NCBI GenBank assembly: GCA_033296885.1
Contig: MU864000.1
Location: forward strand, 1-64,000
Source: Triangularia verruculosa
Taxonomy: Eukaryota > Ascomycota > Sordariomycetes > Sordariales > Podosporaceae
DNA length: 64,000 nucleotides
Direction of reading: 5' to 3'
Position numbers and translations under genes: made by a program. Numbering within the stretch: the first letter of the stretch is position 1; each line of letters starts with the position of its first letter. Under the pieces are notes generated by a model, which searched no databases, was not told the DNA's origin, and worked only from the letters and a program-made list of their open reading frames with translations. Below are positions 35,657 through 46,319 of the stretch, in pieces.

Positions 35657-37420
35657 GGTGAGATGTCTAGATCACCGAATATGCCTTGTATCCACTGAAA
35701 ATCCGAGTATTAGTTATTTTTGACCTGAAGAAATCTCCTAGCATACGAACTGGTGGGGATTGATCATACCTAGGTATGAATGGGACGGCGGTACGGACAC
35801 AAGTCTGGAAGGTTTGCGACCTCGTTCACCTTGGTGGTGCCTTTGGTGCTGTAGCCACTAACAGCGAGAAGTGATTAACATGACCAGATTCCTTCCTAGC
35901 TCGGCAATCTACCACTGGTAGATGACGGGAGACACAGGCGGTACGTACCTACCTAATGGGCAGCGCTGGTCCGGCACCCTGGCGCCAAATTGACAGTGAA
36001 AATTGCGAGGCCTTGATTGGCCGGAGAGAAAGCCGTTATGGGCGACTGGCAAAGGTGTGATTTGATATGGGCGGCTGGTTATTGGCCAGATGCGCGTTGC
36101 TCCAGGGCACCAGTGGGTGGGAAGGCCTATATATTTGGCGACGGTAATGTGTAAGGTAGGTAGGAACACTGGCCGATGGTGGGATGGCAGGATGCCCGGC
36201 GGGATGGCGGGATGGCGGGATGGAGGGTGGGTGTTGGGCGTGTGGATGGGGTCCTCGACCCACAAGATTAAAACCAGGAAAAGAGGGTGTTCCTGCCGCG
36301 TGCCGTTCACCGTCACGGTGCACTGTTTTGTCAGCCTCCACCACACCTCACGCCATGGCCGATTCCATTGGAAAGCATTTGGCTGCTAGCTCCTCCTCTA
36401 TCACCTTTCGGGTGGAGATGGTTGGGTGTTTGCTGTGTGTGGAAGCGAGCGGCATTTTCACTTACATTCCCTGAAGAAGGCGCAAACGCCTCGCAGGAGG
36501 GGCAACGACTCCCTGTCCGTCAACGGCCAACGGAGGGGGTCCGATCTCAAGCGTAGAGCCAGAATGTCTTCCATCAGACTTCTACCTAATTGAATTGCCT
36601 CCCTTGCCAGTCGATGGCAGCAAAGCAGTCCAGCCCTCAGGTCGGTGTACCTAATTACAGAATTAGGTAGGCTCGCTAGTACACAGGACTCTGCCTTACA
36701 CTGTTGATGCAGAAAGGGTGCCCCCTTTTCTACTGCCAGACTCCCTGCCAACATTCACGGTTTGATCCGATATTATTTCACCTTAAGCTTAAAAAGACCC
36801 CTCTTTTGAACGCCTTATTCTTAGTCATAGTGGGTTATACACCATCTCATTGCGTCACGATGTCTGTGGGTGAGAATCGTGGACCCCCGTCCCCACGTCT
36901 CCAGGCTCGGGCAGACCCCGAAAGTGGACGTCTTGTCCGTTTGTCACTGCAGCATGTGCAGAAAGAGACCTGCAAGTTGCATCTTGATCCGATCTTCGGT
37001 CTGCCTTGTTTGGTCACCCGCCGCCCCGGTTAACCTGTCGGCTCGTCGAGTCCTGGGATAGTCTCCTGCATATCCTGGTTAAGTATTGCTTGTGGTGCCT
37101 ACACTATTGACAGATTGACACCACGTGAAGCTGTCTCGATCATCAGGGTCTCGAATCTTGCCGCCGCGTCGAATCCATCAAGTCTTTGCCTAGTGGCAGC
37201 CATGAGAAGTTATCAGTCCCATGCGCTAAGCAAATTGCTACCACACTCGGATATGCAAAAAGAAGCCACCAATTGCCCTGAATACCATTTTGAGAACCTA
37301 GAAAATGATGCAAACCCCAAACCCCATGAAAATGAAATTATATACAAGAAAAAGGATCCGAGATAAAGCAGCCCAAACCCATGTCACCTGCTCATGCATA
37401 GGACATTGATTTCTCTCAAA
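35657..37420. other. Intergenic region between NRPS and sidA
   Basis: About 1.76 kb: the NRPS promoter side and the sidA 3' side. No supported gene: frames at 35909-36346 (minus) and 36090-36754 overlap on both strands. A GGGATGGC-type tandem run lies at 36178-36231 and TAGG/CCTA runs lie at 35946-35955 and 36156-36163. No exact ATCWGATAA site was found here, unlike the region upstream of sidA. Confidence 0.55.
36178..36231. repeat. Short GC-rich tandem repeat
   Basis: Repeated GGGATGGC/GGGATGGA units, with three near-perfect copies in a row after two interrupted ones, lie about 550 nt upstream of the NRPS start. Probably a simple minisatellite. Confidence 0.8.
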
Positions 37421-39116
37421 TCACCTGGGAACACCGAAAATGGACGAAACAATCTCTCCGGACCGTGTCGACAGAACGGAGAGTAGGGTATCACTCAACT
37501 AGATGCGGGGTTTAGCCAACAAGAACAGCCAAAGAGGGTGTGCTAGAGAGTGGGGGGAACGAAGCAACTTACACCATGGGTTCCTTCGCAGCAACCTTGC
37601 AACCAAACACCAGATCCCTGAGCAACAGCGCCGCTGGCAAAGCGGACGCTGTAATCGCGCCCAACCTCAATCACGCGCTTCGATGATCCTTGCGCCTTGT
37701 TGGCGCTGTCCACCACCCACCGGTCCTTTCTGGGCACGCCAAACTGCTCCAGCTCTTGCTCGCCGGCAACATCAAATTCGGGAAGGAGGCCGTAGGCGCC
37801 CTTGAGGATGTCCACATGCGCCGTTCTCTTGTATCCAGTGGCACAGATGACGAGATCTACATCCAAGTCCTCCTCGTTGAGGAGGGGGCCATCTGACACC
37901 CCGGTGGTGGGGAGACTGACCACCTTGATGCGCAGTCCTTCGTCCTTGTCCTCAACCTTGATAAGCTCCCGGCCAGCCAGGATTCTGTGGGGCCACTTCT
38001 TTTCATCTGCGCCCAGTGTCCGCTTCTGGTGGTACATGGTCTCGAAGAGATGTTCAATCAACTCGAGACGGACGACGCTGTAGTTGGTAGCACGAGCCTC
38101 GTGTATGAACTTGGCCTTGTAAGCGGCAGACTTGGGATAAATCTCATCAATGTACTCGGGGTTGAAGATGGAGTTGATGCTGCACCCACACTGTTAGCGC
38201 CATTTGTCCCCGTATAACATGGAGGGAGGGTCTTGAATTAGGTCCTTGACCTGGGACGGTGAACTTACAAGGGAGAGTCATCGCTGGGTCGGAGGAACTC
38301 GGCTCTCATGACCATGTAGGTCTTGCTGTTGGGGTAGAGGTTCTGGACGTTGCTGAAGATCTCAGCGGCGCTCTGGCCGGCACCAACGACGGCAACGCGA
38401 ACGGGGGCCGACTTGTCGCCAAGAATCCTGGGTGCAAGCTGGGCATACTGAGAAGAGTGAATGACACGGGGGTGGTGAGCGGGGAAGATCTCGGGGAGGG
38501 AAGCCTGGCCGCCAGCAGCCACAATAACGTTGCGGGTGCGGTAGGTGCTGGTCACACCGGTCTTGATGTTGCGTGATGTCACCTCAAAGATCTTGGCGGG
38601 GCCCTCCTCTTCAACGGGGGCGACCGAGACTACCTCGTTCTGATACCGGACGACGTCCTCGAAGTGGTTGGCGCACCACCGCAGGTAATCCTCAAACTCG
38701 GCGCGCGCAGGAGTGAAGGTGTCGAGGTTGATAAAGTCAATCAGTCTGTCATTCTTGTGGAGATAGTTGAGGAAGGTGAAGTGGGAGCGGGGGTCTCTGA
38801 GCGAGGCAAGATCCTTGACGAAGGAAATCTGCATCTTCGCGCCGGGAAGGAGCATGCCGGCGTGCCAAGCGAACTGGGGCTGCTTCTCCAGGAAGAGGAC
38901 CTTGGGGCACTGCTTGAGCTTGCCGGCCTCCATGGCGTCGTGCATGGCAATAGCAATGGCGACGCTGGCGGGGCCGAAGCCAATGCAAACCAAGTCATGC
39001 ACAGCATCAGCTTCTGCGGGTGTGACATATTGGCTCTTGGGAAACTGGCTGGTGCCGTTGACGAGCTGGGGAACAGTCTCGGACTCGTCCATAGTGCTTA
39101 TGCTATGTGGGGACAT
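37421..39116 (-). CDS. sidA: L-ornithine N5-monooxygenase
   Basis: This flavoenzyme makes the first committed step of hydroxamate siderophore synthesis: it hydroxylates the side-chain nitrogen of ornithine using FAD, NADPH and O2. Three exons on the minus strand, 39116-38269, 38179-37573 and 37498-37421, give 510 aa, close to the roughly 500 aa of known SidA. The FAD site is CIGFGPASVAIAIAM (about residue 45) and the NADPH site is VAVVGAGQSAAEIF (about 245). The C-terminal DLVICATGYKRTAH matches the D-X3-(L/F)ATGY substrate motif. The last exon (LSDTLLSVL) completes the conserved CCEGTHGLSDTLLS ending. I start at 39116 (MSPHSISTMDES). An upstream in-frame ATG at 39230 would add 38 residues without family character. 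It lies upstream of the NRPS on the same strand and has GATA-type sites in its promoter. Confidence 0.95.
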
Positions 39117-40171
39117 GGTGTAGTGCCACTGATCGGGTTGCGAAGCCGCTATAAGTTGGTATCCAGGATAACCGACTGAAGGGGACGCTCCAGGTGGGAT
39201 GGCAGTATCCGGGCGCACAAGGGCGAACAAATATCACCGGGGGGATGAGCGAGGAAGTTGGTCTAACTGGTAAGATGTGGCGCACAAGGATGTGTGCGTG
39301 TGTGTCGAGTCGTGTCGATGCGGTGACCTCCTTGATAGATGGCGGCGCTGGTGTGTTGGGCCTGGGGGATCGTCCACAGAAGGATTGACGTAAGTACACG
39401 TAAGTGCCGCCGGGACGGGGAGAATACCGAGAGGAGGAGAGGGGTTCCAAATGAGGGATGTTTTGGTCGTTGGAAAGGTCAAGGAGAAAACGAGGAGAAG
39501 TCCCGGCTGGCACGAGAGCGGCCGCGGCTCCCGTTTTGATACGCAGTCGCCCTCACGGCGGAGCGCTGCTCATGGGGGAGGAACGAGGAAACAGAAACCC
39601 AGCGTAACCGCCTAGACCTTGCAGTGGGACCACGTGATGCTCCATTTTGCCTCATGGTCGTTGGGCTTTGGGGGGTGCGAAACAGAGCGTCGGCAGCCAT
39701 TGCAGCTAGCTTGGGTCGATGTGATGCAGGGAACGACCTGCGCCATTGCGGAGACCCTTCTTCTTCGAGCAAGCGGTGACATGATCTAATGCTTTGCTGG
39801 TGGGGGGCCTCGGGGGGGGATGAGAAATTTTTGTTCGATTTCGGGATACGATTGACGAAAACGACCCCTCGCTAGCTCTCTGGGATCGCCGTTTACCTAG
39901 GCAATGATAATGGCAATGGGGGCAACTCCAGGCTACCTCCTATACTTACACAGACGAGTTTCTAGTTACTGGAAATACCTCTCAGAGAGCCTACTGGATT
40001 CTAATCCACGGCACACGGCAGACAACCGCCTCGATGGCCTGCTCGGAGAGCGTAATAGAGGTGGTAGTAGGTGGTGATGGCAGTGGGCATGCCCTGTCGG
40101 TACAGGATGGACTGCAGGTGGTAGACTGACGCAATCTGCAAATCTTGCCAGTTCCTCGGCGTTATCTTCGG

Positions 40172-40180
40172 ATCAGATAA
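40172..40180 (+). promoter_or_regulatory. GATA site ATCAGATAA (SreA/Urbs1-type)
   Basis: Exact match to ATCWGATAA, the consensus bound by iron-responsive GATA repressors of siderophore genes. It lies about 1.06 kb upstream of the sidA start. A TTATC core lies 10 nt before it. Binding is inferred from the consensus. Confidence 0.65.
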
Positions 40181-40372
40181 GATGAGATCAGTGGAGAGGA
40201 TTGGCCGTTTGCATGGGGACGGACGGGGGCGGACGGGATGCGCTGAGCCTATTTGCTGGCTCCAGCCATGCCCAGCCATCTCCGACGGCGGCTAGTCCTC
40301 GTCTGGCTCCGAAGGCGGAGTCGACAGCACCTTCTTGGCTGCCAGTCCCGGGACGAGGGGGGGAAAAATTGT

Positions 40373-40381
40373 TTATCTGAT
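40373..40381 (-). promoter_or_regulatory. GATA site ATCAGATAA on the minus strand
   Basis: TTATCTGAT on the plus strand is the reverse complement of ATCAGATAA. It is the second exact ATCWGATAA site, about 1.26 kb upstream of sidA. Confidence 0.62.
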
Positions 40382-40808
40382 CGTATGACAACAGACGGCA
40401 GAGCCCCCGGTTCCAGAAGCCGTCCGGGTGGTGGTGCCATTCAGTATCCGACGTGACGGCAAAAGGGGCATGGCCCTGTGTTGGATCGACGAATTCCCAC
40501 CAAGGTCCGGGCATGAGTGAAACGGCGGGCTCCGGGGCAAGGGAAAGCGAGGCGGCAGTCCATCTTCTCGCCTGTGTCCAGGTTGCTGCTCAGGCTTCTC
40601 TTCGTTCTTCAGCTTAACACGGAGACAATGAAGACTAACACAGCAACAGCTCGGGTCAATGGCACCGAACACATGGTTGGACTGCGCAAAATTTGACTCA
40701 ATTGAGGTCGAAGTCCTTGCCCTGTCTCCGAGCCGGGTTCCACCGTGTCTGATGCCGAAGAGCTGCAGAGATGGAAAAGCGTGGGGCGTAGTGGAGCCGC
40801 GGCAGCCT

Positions 40809-40825
40809 ATCTGATAATCTGATAA
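40809..40825 (+). promoter_or_regulatory. Overlapping double GATA site ATCTGATAATCTGATAA
   Basis: Two exact ATCTGATAA sites share one base (40809-40817 and 40817-40825), about 1.7 kb upstream of sidA. A tandem pair of the full nine-base consensus is very unlikely by chance and suggests cooperative binding by a two-finger GATA factor such as SreA. The site could instead serve a transcript I have not recognised. Confidence 0.68.
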
Positions 40826-42527
40826 GATCCAATCAGCCCCACTAGTGCCCACCTGCATCTTGGCAGCTGCTGGCAAGTGGGTGTGCCATTGGCAGAGTCG
40901 GATGACTGGGATGGCACATTTGCCGTTTATTTTGCCCTCATCGCTATCGCCAGCTTTCACATGCCCCCATGTGTGCAGTGCCTGCTTTTCTGGCAAGCCG
41001 ACGTCGGCTCTGTCTTCGATGTCCTGCAGTCTTTCCACCAGGTCATTCACACAAGAAGTGCTCCCCGCGGCGCGGGCTGGCGTTGCACAGATCATCTTAA
41101 GAGGATCCATCTTCCACTCATCGGCACACCTCCCACGGCAGCCTGAAAGACCGCCAATTGGCAGTGAACGACTTCCCTGGAATCATGTTTCCCGTGCTCC
41201 CGTCTGGCAAGTTCATCTTCTCTCATCTTCTCTCATCTCTCCCCTCTCCGAGACACATCAGGCTGGATGGAAAGCTCTAGACAGGCACGACAGGGTCTGA
41301 CGCAGCTGGGATCTGGCTGACAGGTTCACAGCTTTCGACGCTAGTAAAAGCCCACTGGACCATAGCTCCATACCCTGCTGCGGCAACGACCCTCTGCGAA
41401 CCTACCCCGCACAAAAAATTCATCAACCCTGATGCATAAAAGACACGGCACCCCGGTCATCTTCCGAACACGGTTTGCGTCGGTGCCAGATCGTATCGCC
41501 GGTCGGAGTCGACCCCCCGCCACTTATTATCTCAACAATCATACACATGGCTGGATCGACACACAATGGGGAGATTGGAATTGACAATTACCATTTGGCG
41601 AATTTTCGTATCGCATTTCGCGCCCACCAAGGTTCTGCTGGAAGACAATCGTCGGTGAGGGGTTGACATTGGGATGATGCCAAGCAAAAACCGTTGCGGC
41701 CACTGTTAGTCATGCCGCTTTCGAACGCGATCGTTCCAAGATTGGCACATGCACCATCGACGAATATTTTATCCTCTTGTGTGTATCAAGTTTCTTTTCG
41801 TGAGTCGATGAGGTGACCGATCCAGTGACGGGATCAAATGGCCATACCAGGTAGTCAACTTCTTTGCTGCTTCTCCCCGTCGTTGCGAGCCTTGGAGGCT
41901 GTGTGTCTTAAGCGAGACCCGCGCGCGGAAAAGACCTGAATGCTGGCCGTGGTTTGGGATTCCCACAAGCCCAAACCTGGACCAGCTTGTCTGCGGTATT
42001 ACCAGAGGTTCGATGGCAGGTAGCGTAGCTTTTTGTCGAAAACCCATGAGTCGATGTGACACGGCGTCAAGGAGAGAGCAATACCCTAGACGGTTACTGT
42101 GGCACAGGCGAGATGAGACCCTTCAGCTTCGGCGAGGAGCAAATCAGCATGCGTTGACCTTCTCTAATACTGAAACAAAGAGAGGCGCAGGTGTAGCCCT
42201 AGCCCTCAGCCCGGGTCACCGCTTCTAAAGTCGGCAAGTTGGCCGTGAAACCGTGACGTGCAAAAGATGCTTATAATTCCTCCGTCTTATGCCAAGCTGG
42301 CCGCCCCTGGCTGCGTCCTCGAACTGTAATTCGCATCTTTTAATTGAGCGGTCCTTTGGGAATTTGCGGGGCCCTGGCAGTTACCCCTGCCCAGCCTCAT
42401 CGAAATCTCGAGATACAAAACATCAGTCCCCAGATTGCCAGGATCTCTATGCGGCCGGGTTCCAGCAACTGTTCAACCTCTTTGTGCTTGCAGGGTTCTG
42501 AACGCCAGTATTCCATAAGCCGATAGT

Positions 42528-43482
42528 ATGGGGCGCCCCGAGGACCTGCCAGAAGTGGTACCTAAAGCGCCAACACCCCTCCCCGAAGTCGTCCCTGACT
42601 CTGGCCCCCAAACCATTTCCAATGACTATGTGGGAGATCCCCAACGGGCTTATGTACAATACAAATACCATGTCGACTATGACGGTGCCCCCAAATTTCC
42701 CTTCGAGCCACCCACCCCAACGGCAGACATCTACCTGCAGAATCACGATCGACAGCCGCTATGGCCGGAAAACGGACAGGCAATGCCAGTGAGCGCCCTT
42801 AGTCCTAACAGCTCATCGCCATGGGACGCGGTATCTCCAGTTGGGAAGGAAGAACTCTATGTTGGCCCTCGTGAGGAGGAGGCGGAGAAGAAGAGGATAT
42901 GTGGTCTTGGAAAAAGAACTTTTATCATGGTGCTGGTTGCTGTGATTGTTTTACTTGGGGCGGCGGTTGGCGGCAGTGTTGCGGGTGTAATGAAAGCCAG
43001 ACACAATGAAGATTCGCCGCCAAAGACAACCACCCCCGCCGCAACCGAAACATCCCTAGGGTGCGTATCTCCTGTTTCCTCCACCTTGCCGTCTCTTGTG
43101 GAATGGTTCTGATTCTCTTTCTAGAAGGCCAGCAGCATCTTCCCTCGACAATGAGACCCCCAATGTGGGTTTCATGTTTCAAGCATGGAAGGACGCCGAG
43201 TACAAGGGAAACAAGACCCCAGTCTACATTGAAGAAGGTTTTTACAATTTTCCATTTATGGCCTGGAGCTATGTTTGGTTCCCAAACAAAACGGACTGCT
43301 GCCTTACATTTTGCGCCAGTCCAACCAATCACACGCCTACCGGATGGTGGTGTAACCATCGACGGAGGCCAAAGACGGACAGGTCGTTCGGAAGGATAAA
43401 TATCTGGTGTGGCAGAGGAAGCAATACAAGCAACCAAAAGAAGTGCAACGGAACTCAAATCGGAGGCGAATGGACAGATTGA
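42528..43482 (+). CDS. Type II membrane protein with Cys-rich ectodomain, unknown
   Basis: Two exons, 42528-43060 and 43125-43482 (296 aa), with a GTGCGT donor and TTTCTAG acceptor. The first 130 residues are Pro-rich and soluble. One helix follows at about 133-160 (FIMVLVAVIVLLGAAVGGSV), preceded by KKRICGLGKR, so the C-terminus should face the lumen or outside. The ectodomain begins with a Thr/Pro linker (PPKTTTPAATETS) and contains YIEEGFYNFPFMAWSYVWFP and about six cysteines. Possible N-glycosylation sites include NETP and NKTD (the first has Pro after Thr). I recognise no enzyme or lectin family. It may be a surface protein. Confidence 0.75.
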
Positions 43483-44153
43483 GATGGGGATAGCTGTTGC
43501 TTCTTGATTCATGGAATTACAGCGAATTGATAGTCTACGACTGATGAAGGTTATGGTTATGACGGACTAGGAGTGACTAGCAAGGGGCAGTTTGGGTAAT
43601 ACCATGATTAGAGAAAATAGCTGTGCGCGACTTGAGTGCTTGATACGGTTACCAATAGACCTGTAATGTAGTTTTTCTCCGATTACACAAAACACCAATT
43701 AGAACATGCACGTAAATGTTTGATATTCAAAACACTAGGTACTTAAACCGTGCATAGATAACTCCAAACGCCCCCAGATGATGACAGAAGAGCTTTTATG
43801 CAGTGCAAATGTCCTCCTTCTCTCTGCCAAAACACAAAGATATTGCAACCTGTACAAAGTACCTAGCGTCTTCAAACTACAACCCTCCTAGAAATCAACC
43901 CCGTGAACTCCATCCCATGCTGTCATATCCCAATCATAACTCATCAACATGTATCGTTACTTGCTTTGCCCCCGTATTATCCCACACCCGTCGAGTCGCA
44001 AACACTGGAAGGACTGAAAATAATTCACGCCAATAACACCGAACCCGCGCGATTCGCAGTTACCCTATATCAAACAAAAGAAAAGATGCTTTTTTTTTCG
44101 CATCGACCCAAAAGAATGTAAGGCAAGTTGTTGTGAGGTGGGAGGTGGGCTTC
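43483..44153. other. Convergent intergenic region
   Basis: About 670 nt between two 3' ends. It is AT-rich with a T-run at 44091-44099. Only short frames; nothing else seen. Confidence 0.5.
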
Positions 44154-45017
44154 TCAAGCCACCTGAAGAGCATTAGTGTTTGCTTCCGCAGGAGTGGCAT
44201 TGTTCTGAGTCTCGATGCTCCTGATGCACAGCACCCTCGCGGCGTAATCCAGCAGCAGCCTCAAGTTCATGATGACGGACAGGTGCTGAGCGGTGATCTC
44301 AACCCGGCTCTTTTCCTGCTCTTCAGCATCCGCAGACGAAGGCTTCATGAGGACTTTGGCGGTGAGCTGGGAGATGACCTCCATGATCTGAAGGAAATGA
44401 TCTGTGCTGGGGAAAGGAGAGCCGTCGTCGTCCCTGGAGGTGAAGGATGCTGTGGCTGAGGAGGACTGGACCGACAGATGGGCAAAGATTTCGGGCTGGA
44501 GGAGCCAGTTGAGCATGGATGCTAGGTCGGTCTCGTTCAGAGGCGTGGACTGGTGGAGGGGGTGGAGGATGTTGATGAGAGATTCGGAAGGGGTGGGGAG
44601 TTTGGGAGTTGAGACCTCGGCTGCCTTGTTGGTGATGTCAGACCGGGGCTTGCTCTCAGATTCTTCTTCATCAGCTTGATCGATTTCTTCCGATTTCACC
44701 TCTGCCTCTGCCTCTGCCCCCGCCTTTTGGCGTGGACTTTTTGGGCCGGTCTCAGCTTGGGGATCAACTTCCGGCGTTGTCGCCAGTGACGACGATGCTG
44801 ATGGAGCGGCCGAGGAAGAAACAGACTCGGACTCGGACGATGATTCAGGGGGAGGGGTGGCCTCTCTCTGGAACGCGGCTGGGAACTCATCTTCCATGTC
44901 GATTTCGACGCACGGGAGGGAAAGCGCTTCAAATTGCTGTTGTTGCTGCTGCTGCATCGCCTCCTCTTCACATAGGGACATTTTGACCAGGAGTTCGTAG
45001 AGATCCGTCATCTCCAA
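44154..45017 (-). CDS. Acidic Ser-rich protein with polyglutamine tract, unknown
   Basis: Single exon, 287 aa (285 if the second ATG, two codons in, is used). The N-terminus LYELLVKMSLCEEEAM looks helical and is followed by seven glutamines. Residues about 55-150 are Ser/Glu/Pro-rich and disordered-looking. The C-terminal 130 residues are helical with Leu-rich stretches (SLINILHPLHQSTPL, DLASMLNWLLQPEIFAHL, HFLQIMEVISQLTAKVLM, LSVIMNLRLLLDYAARVL). Nuclear or scaffold roles are possible but unproven. No homologous family is recognised. It is divergent from the WW/FF gene. Confidence 0.75.
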   Translation of the reverse strand: MEMTDLYELLVKMSLCEEEAMQQQQQQQFEALSLPCVEIDMEDEFPAAFQREATPPPESSSESESVSSSAAPSASSSLATTPEVDPQAETGPKSPRQKAGAEAEAEVKSEEIDQADEEESESKPRSDITNKAAEVSTPKLPTPSESLINILHPLHQSTPLNETDLASMLNWLLQPEIFAHLSVQSSSATASFTSRDDDGSPFPSTDHFLQIMEVISQLTAKVLMKPSSADAEEQEKSRVEITAQHLSVIMNLRLLLDYAARVLCIRSIETQNNATPAEANTNALQVA

Positions 45018-46319
45018 ATCTTCACCGTCTGAAAGGGGGAACGAAACGCTGAGGGGGAGATCGCCATTTTCTGATACATAATGCTAAGTACACTGTTGTT
45101 TGGAACTGCAATGGAGACACAGGCCAAGGCCAGAAATGAAGAAAGAAAGAAAAGCTCACTCTGACGGTAGCAAGACTTGTCCCCTCTTACCAGACGGGCA
45201 AGGGAAAGACCCCGCGGCAAGGAAAGGATGAAGCTGTGTTTTTTTACGGGATGGCCGGCCCGCTTGTTGGCCAGGTCGGCCTTTCTGGACCGGACGGAGA
45301 GAATACCACGTTGGTGACCACCGCGGGCAACGAGACGGCCGTCATTACCGCGATGCCATGATGTCATGCCGGATTCTTGACCTTGGCGACGACAATTTGG
45401 ACAAGCTGGAAGTGCTCTGCCACATCCTCTTCTCCGGGCTGAGGACTGACGGTGAGACGATGGACACACAGCAGGCGTGGTGGTTGAGGGGTTTTACTTA
45501 CAGCGACAAGTGCAGGTTGAAGGAGCCGAACTCCTCTTTCCCCTGACGCCAGCTCGGCTGCTGTAGTATGGCGGGTTCATAGTTCGATTAGACTGGTGTT
45601 GTTGGAGATGGTGAAGTGATGCTGCGGGGGCATGATAGTACATGGTGGATTTTTGACTACTGCTGAATGGTTATATTTTTGTGGGCAGGGAGGGCGTCCA
45701 TGGGATTTTATCATGCGATCAAAAGCCGTCGAACGTCGTCTACCGGGAACTAACGCACGAGGTGGCCCGTTGATTCCCAAAGCATCGCGGCAGCCCCTCA
45801 GTGGTCGGTGATGCAGACAAGTCCCAACACGACCGTGTGTGATTGGTCCAGCGCAGAATCCCAACGCAGTCCAAGGCGCCAACTGCCAGGGGTTTCTGCT
45901 GACCGCTGTCACCACTTGCTCAAATGAACAGCGTTCTGACTCCAAGGCTGCCCAGATGGGCGATGTGGGATCCAATGTGTTGCATCAGGTCGAAACAGTT
46001 CACAAGCTTCACAACATCTGTCGAAGCTTGACTCGCTTCCATTTCTTGAACTCAAAGTACTGGATTCGCCAAAGTAGACTAAAAGTGGTGATGGCGTCAC
46101 CAGTTGGTCATGAAGGCATGAGAAGAGGCCAAGAACCCTTGAGGCTGCCAAGGCCGGCGTTGACGTGCATTCAAGACGGGAGCTGCTTGACCAATCAGAG
46201 GTCTGGAGTCTTGAGGCCCCACTTAATTTTGTCATCTGGGTGTCGCAGCAATCGAGAACGGGAGCTTCTGAGGCACGACACAAACAGCACCGTAGTTTCC
46301 ATCACCACCATCACGAACC
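45018..46319. other. Divergent promoter region
   Basis: About 1.3 kb between the starts of the polyQ protein gene and the WW/FF gene. Frames at 45008-45469, 45577-45975 and 45839-46420 have no family features and overlap one another. A CACCACCATCAC-rich leader precedes 46320. Confidence 0.5.

Larger units (their letters stand above)
39117..42527. other. 3.4-kb gene-free region upstream of sidA
   Basis: No gene supported. The longest frame (40373-41110, minus, 245 codons) has no family features and a low-complexity, Cys/His/Arg-scattered composition typical of chance reading through GC-rich DNA. The stretch separates the starts of sidA (minus) and the gene at 42528 (plus), so it holds both promoters. 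It includes the four ATCWGATAA sites listed separately and CT-rich stretches near 41215-41260. Confidence 0.55.

Noticed and set aside
40373..41110. 245-codon minus-strand frame upstream of sidA
   Set aside because: No domain, odd composition, overlaps the GATA sites and other frames; most likely chance in GC-rich promoter DNA.
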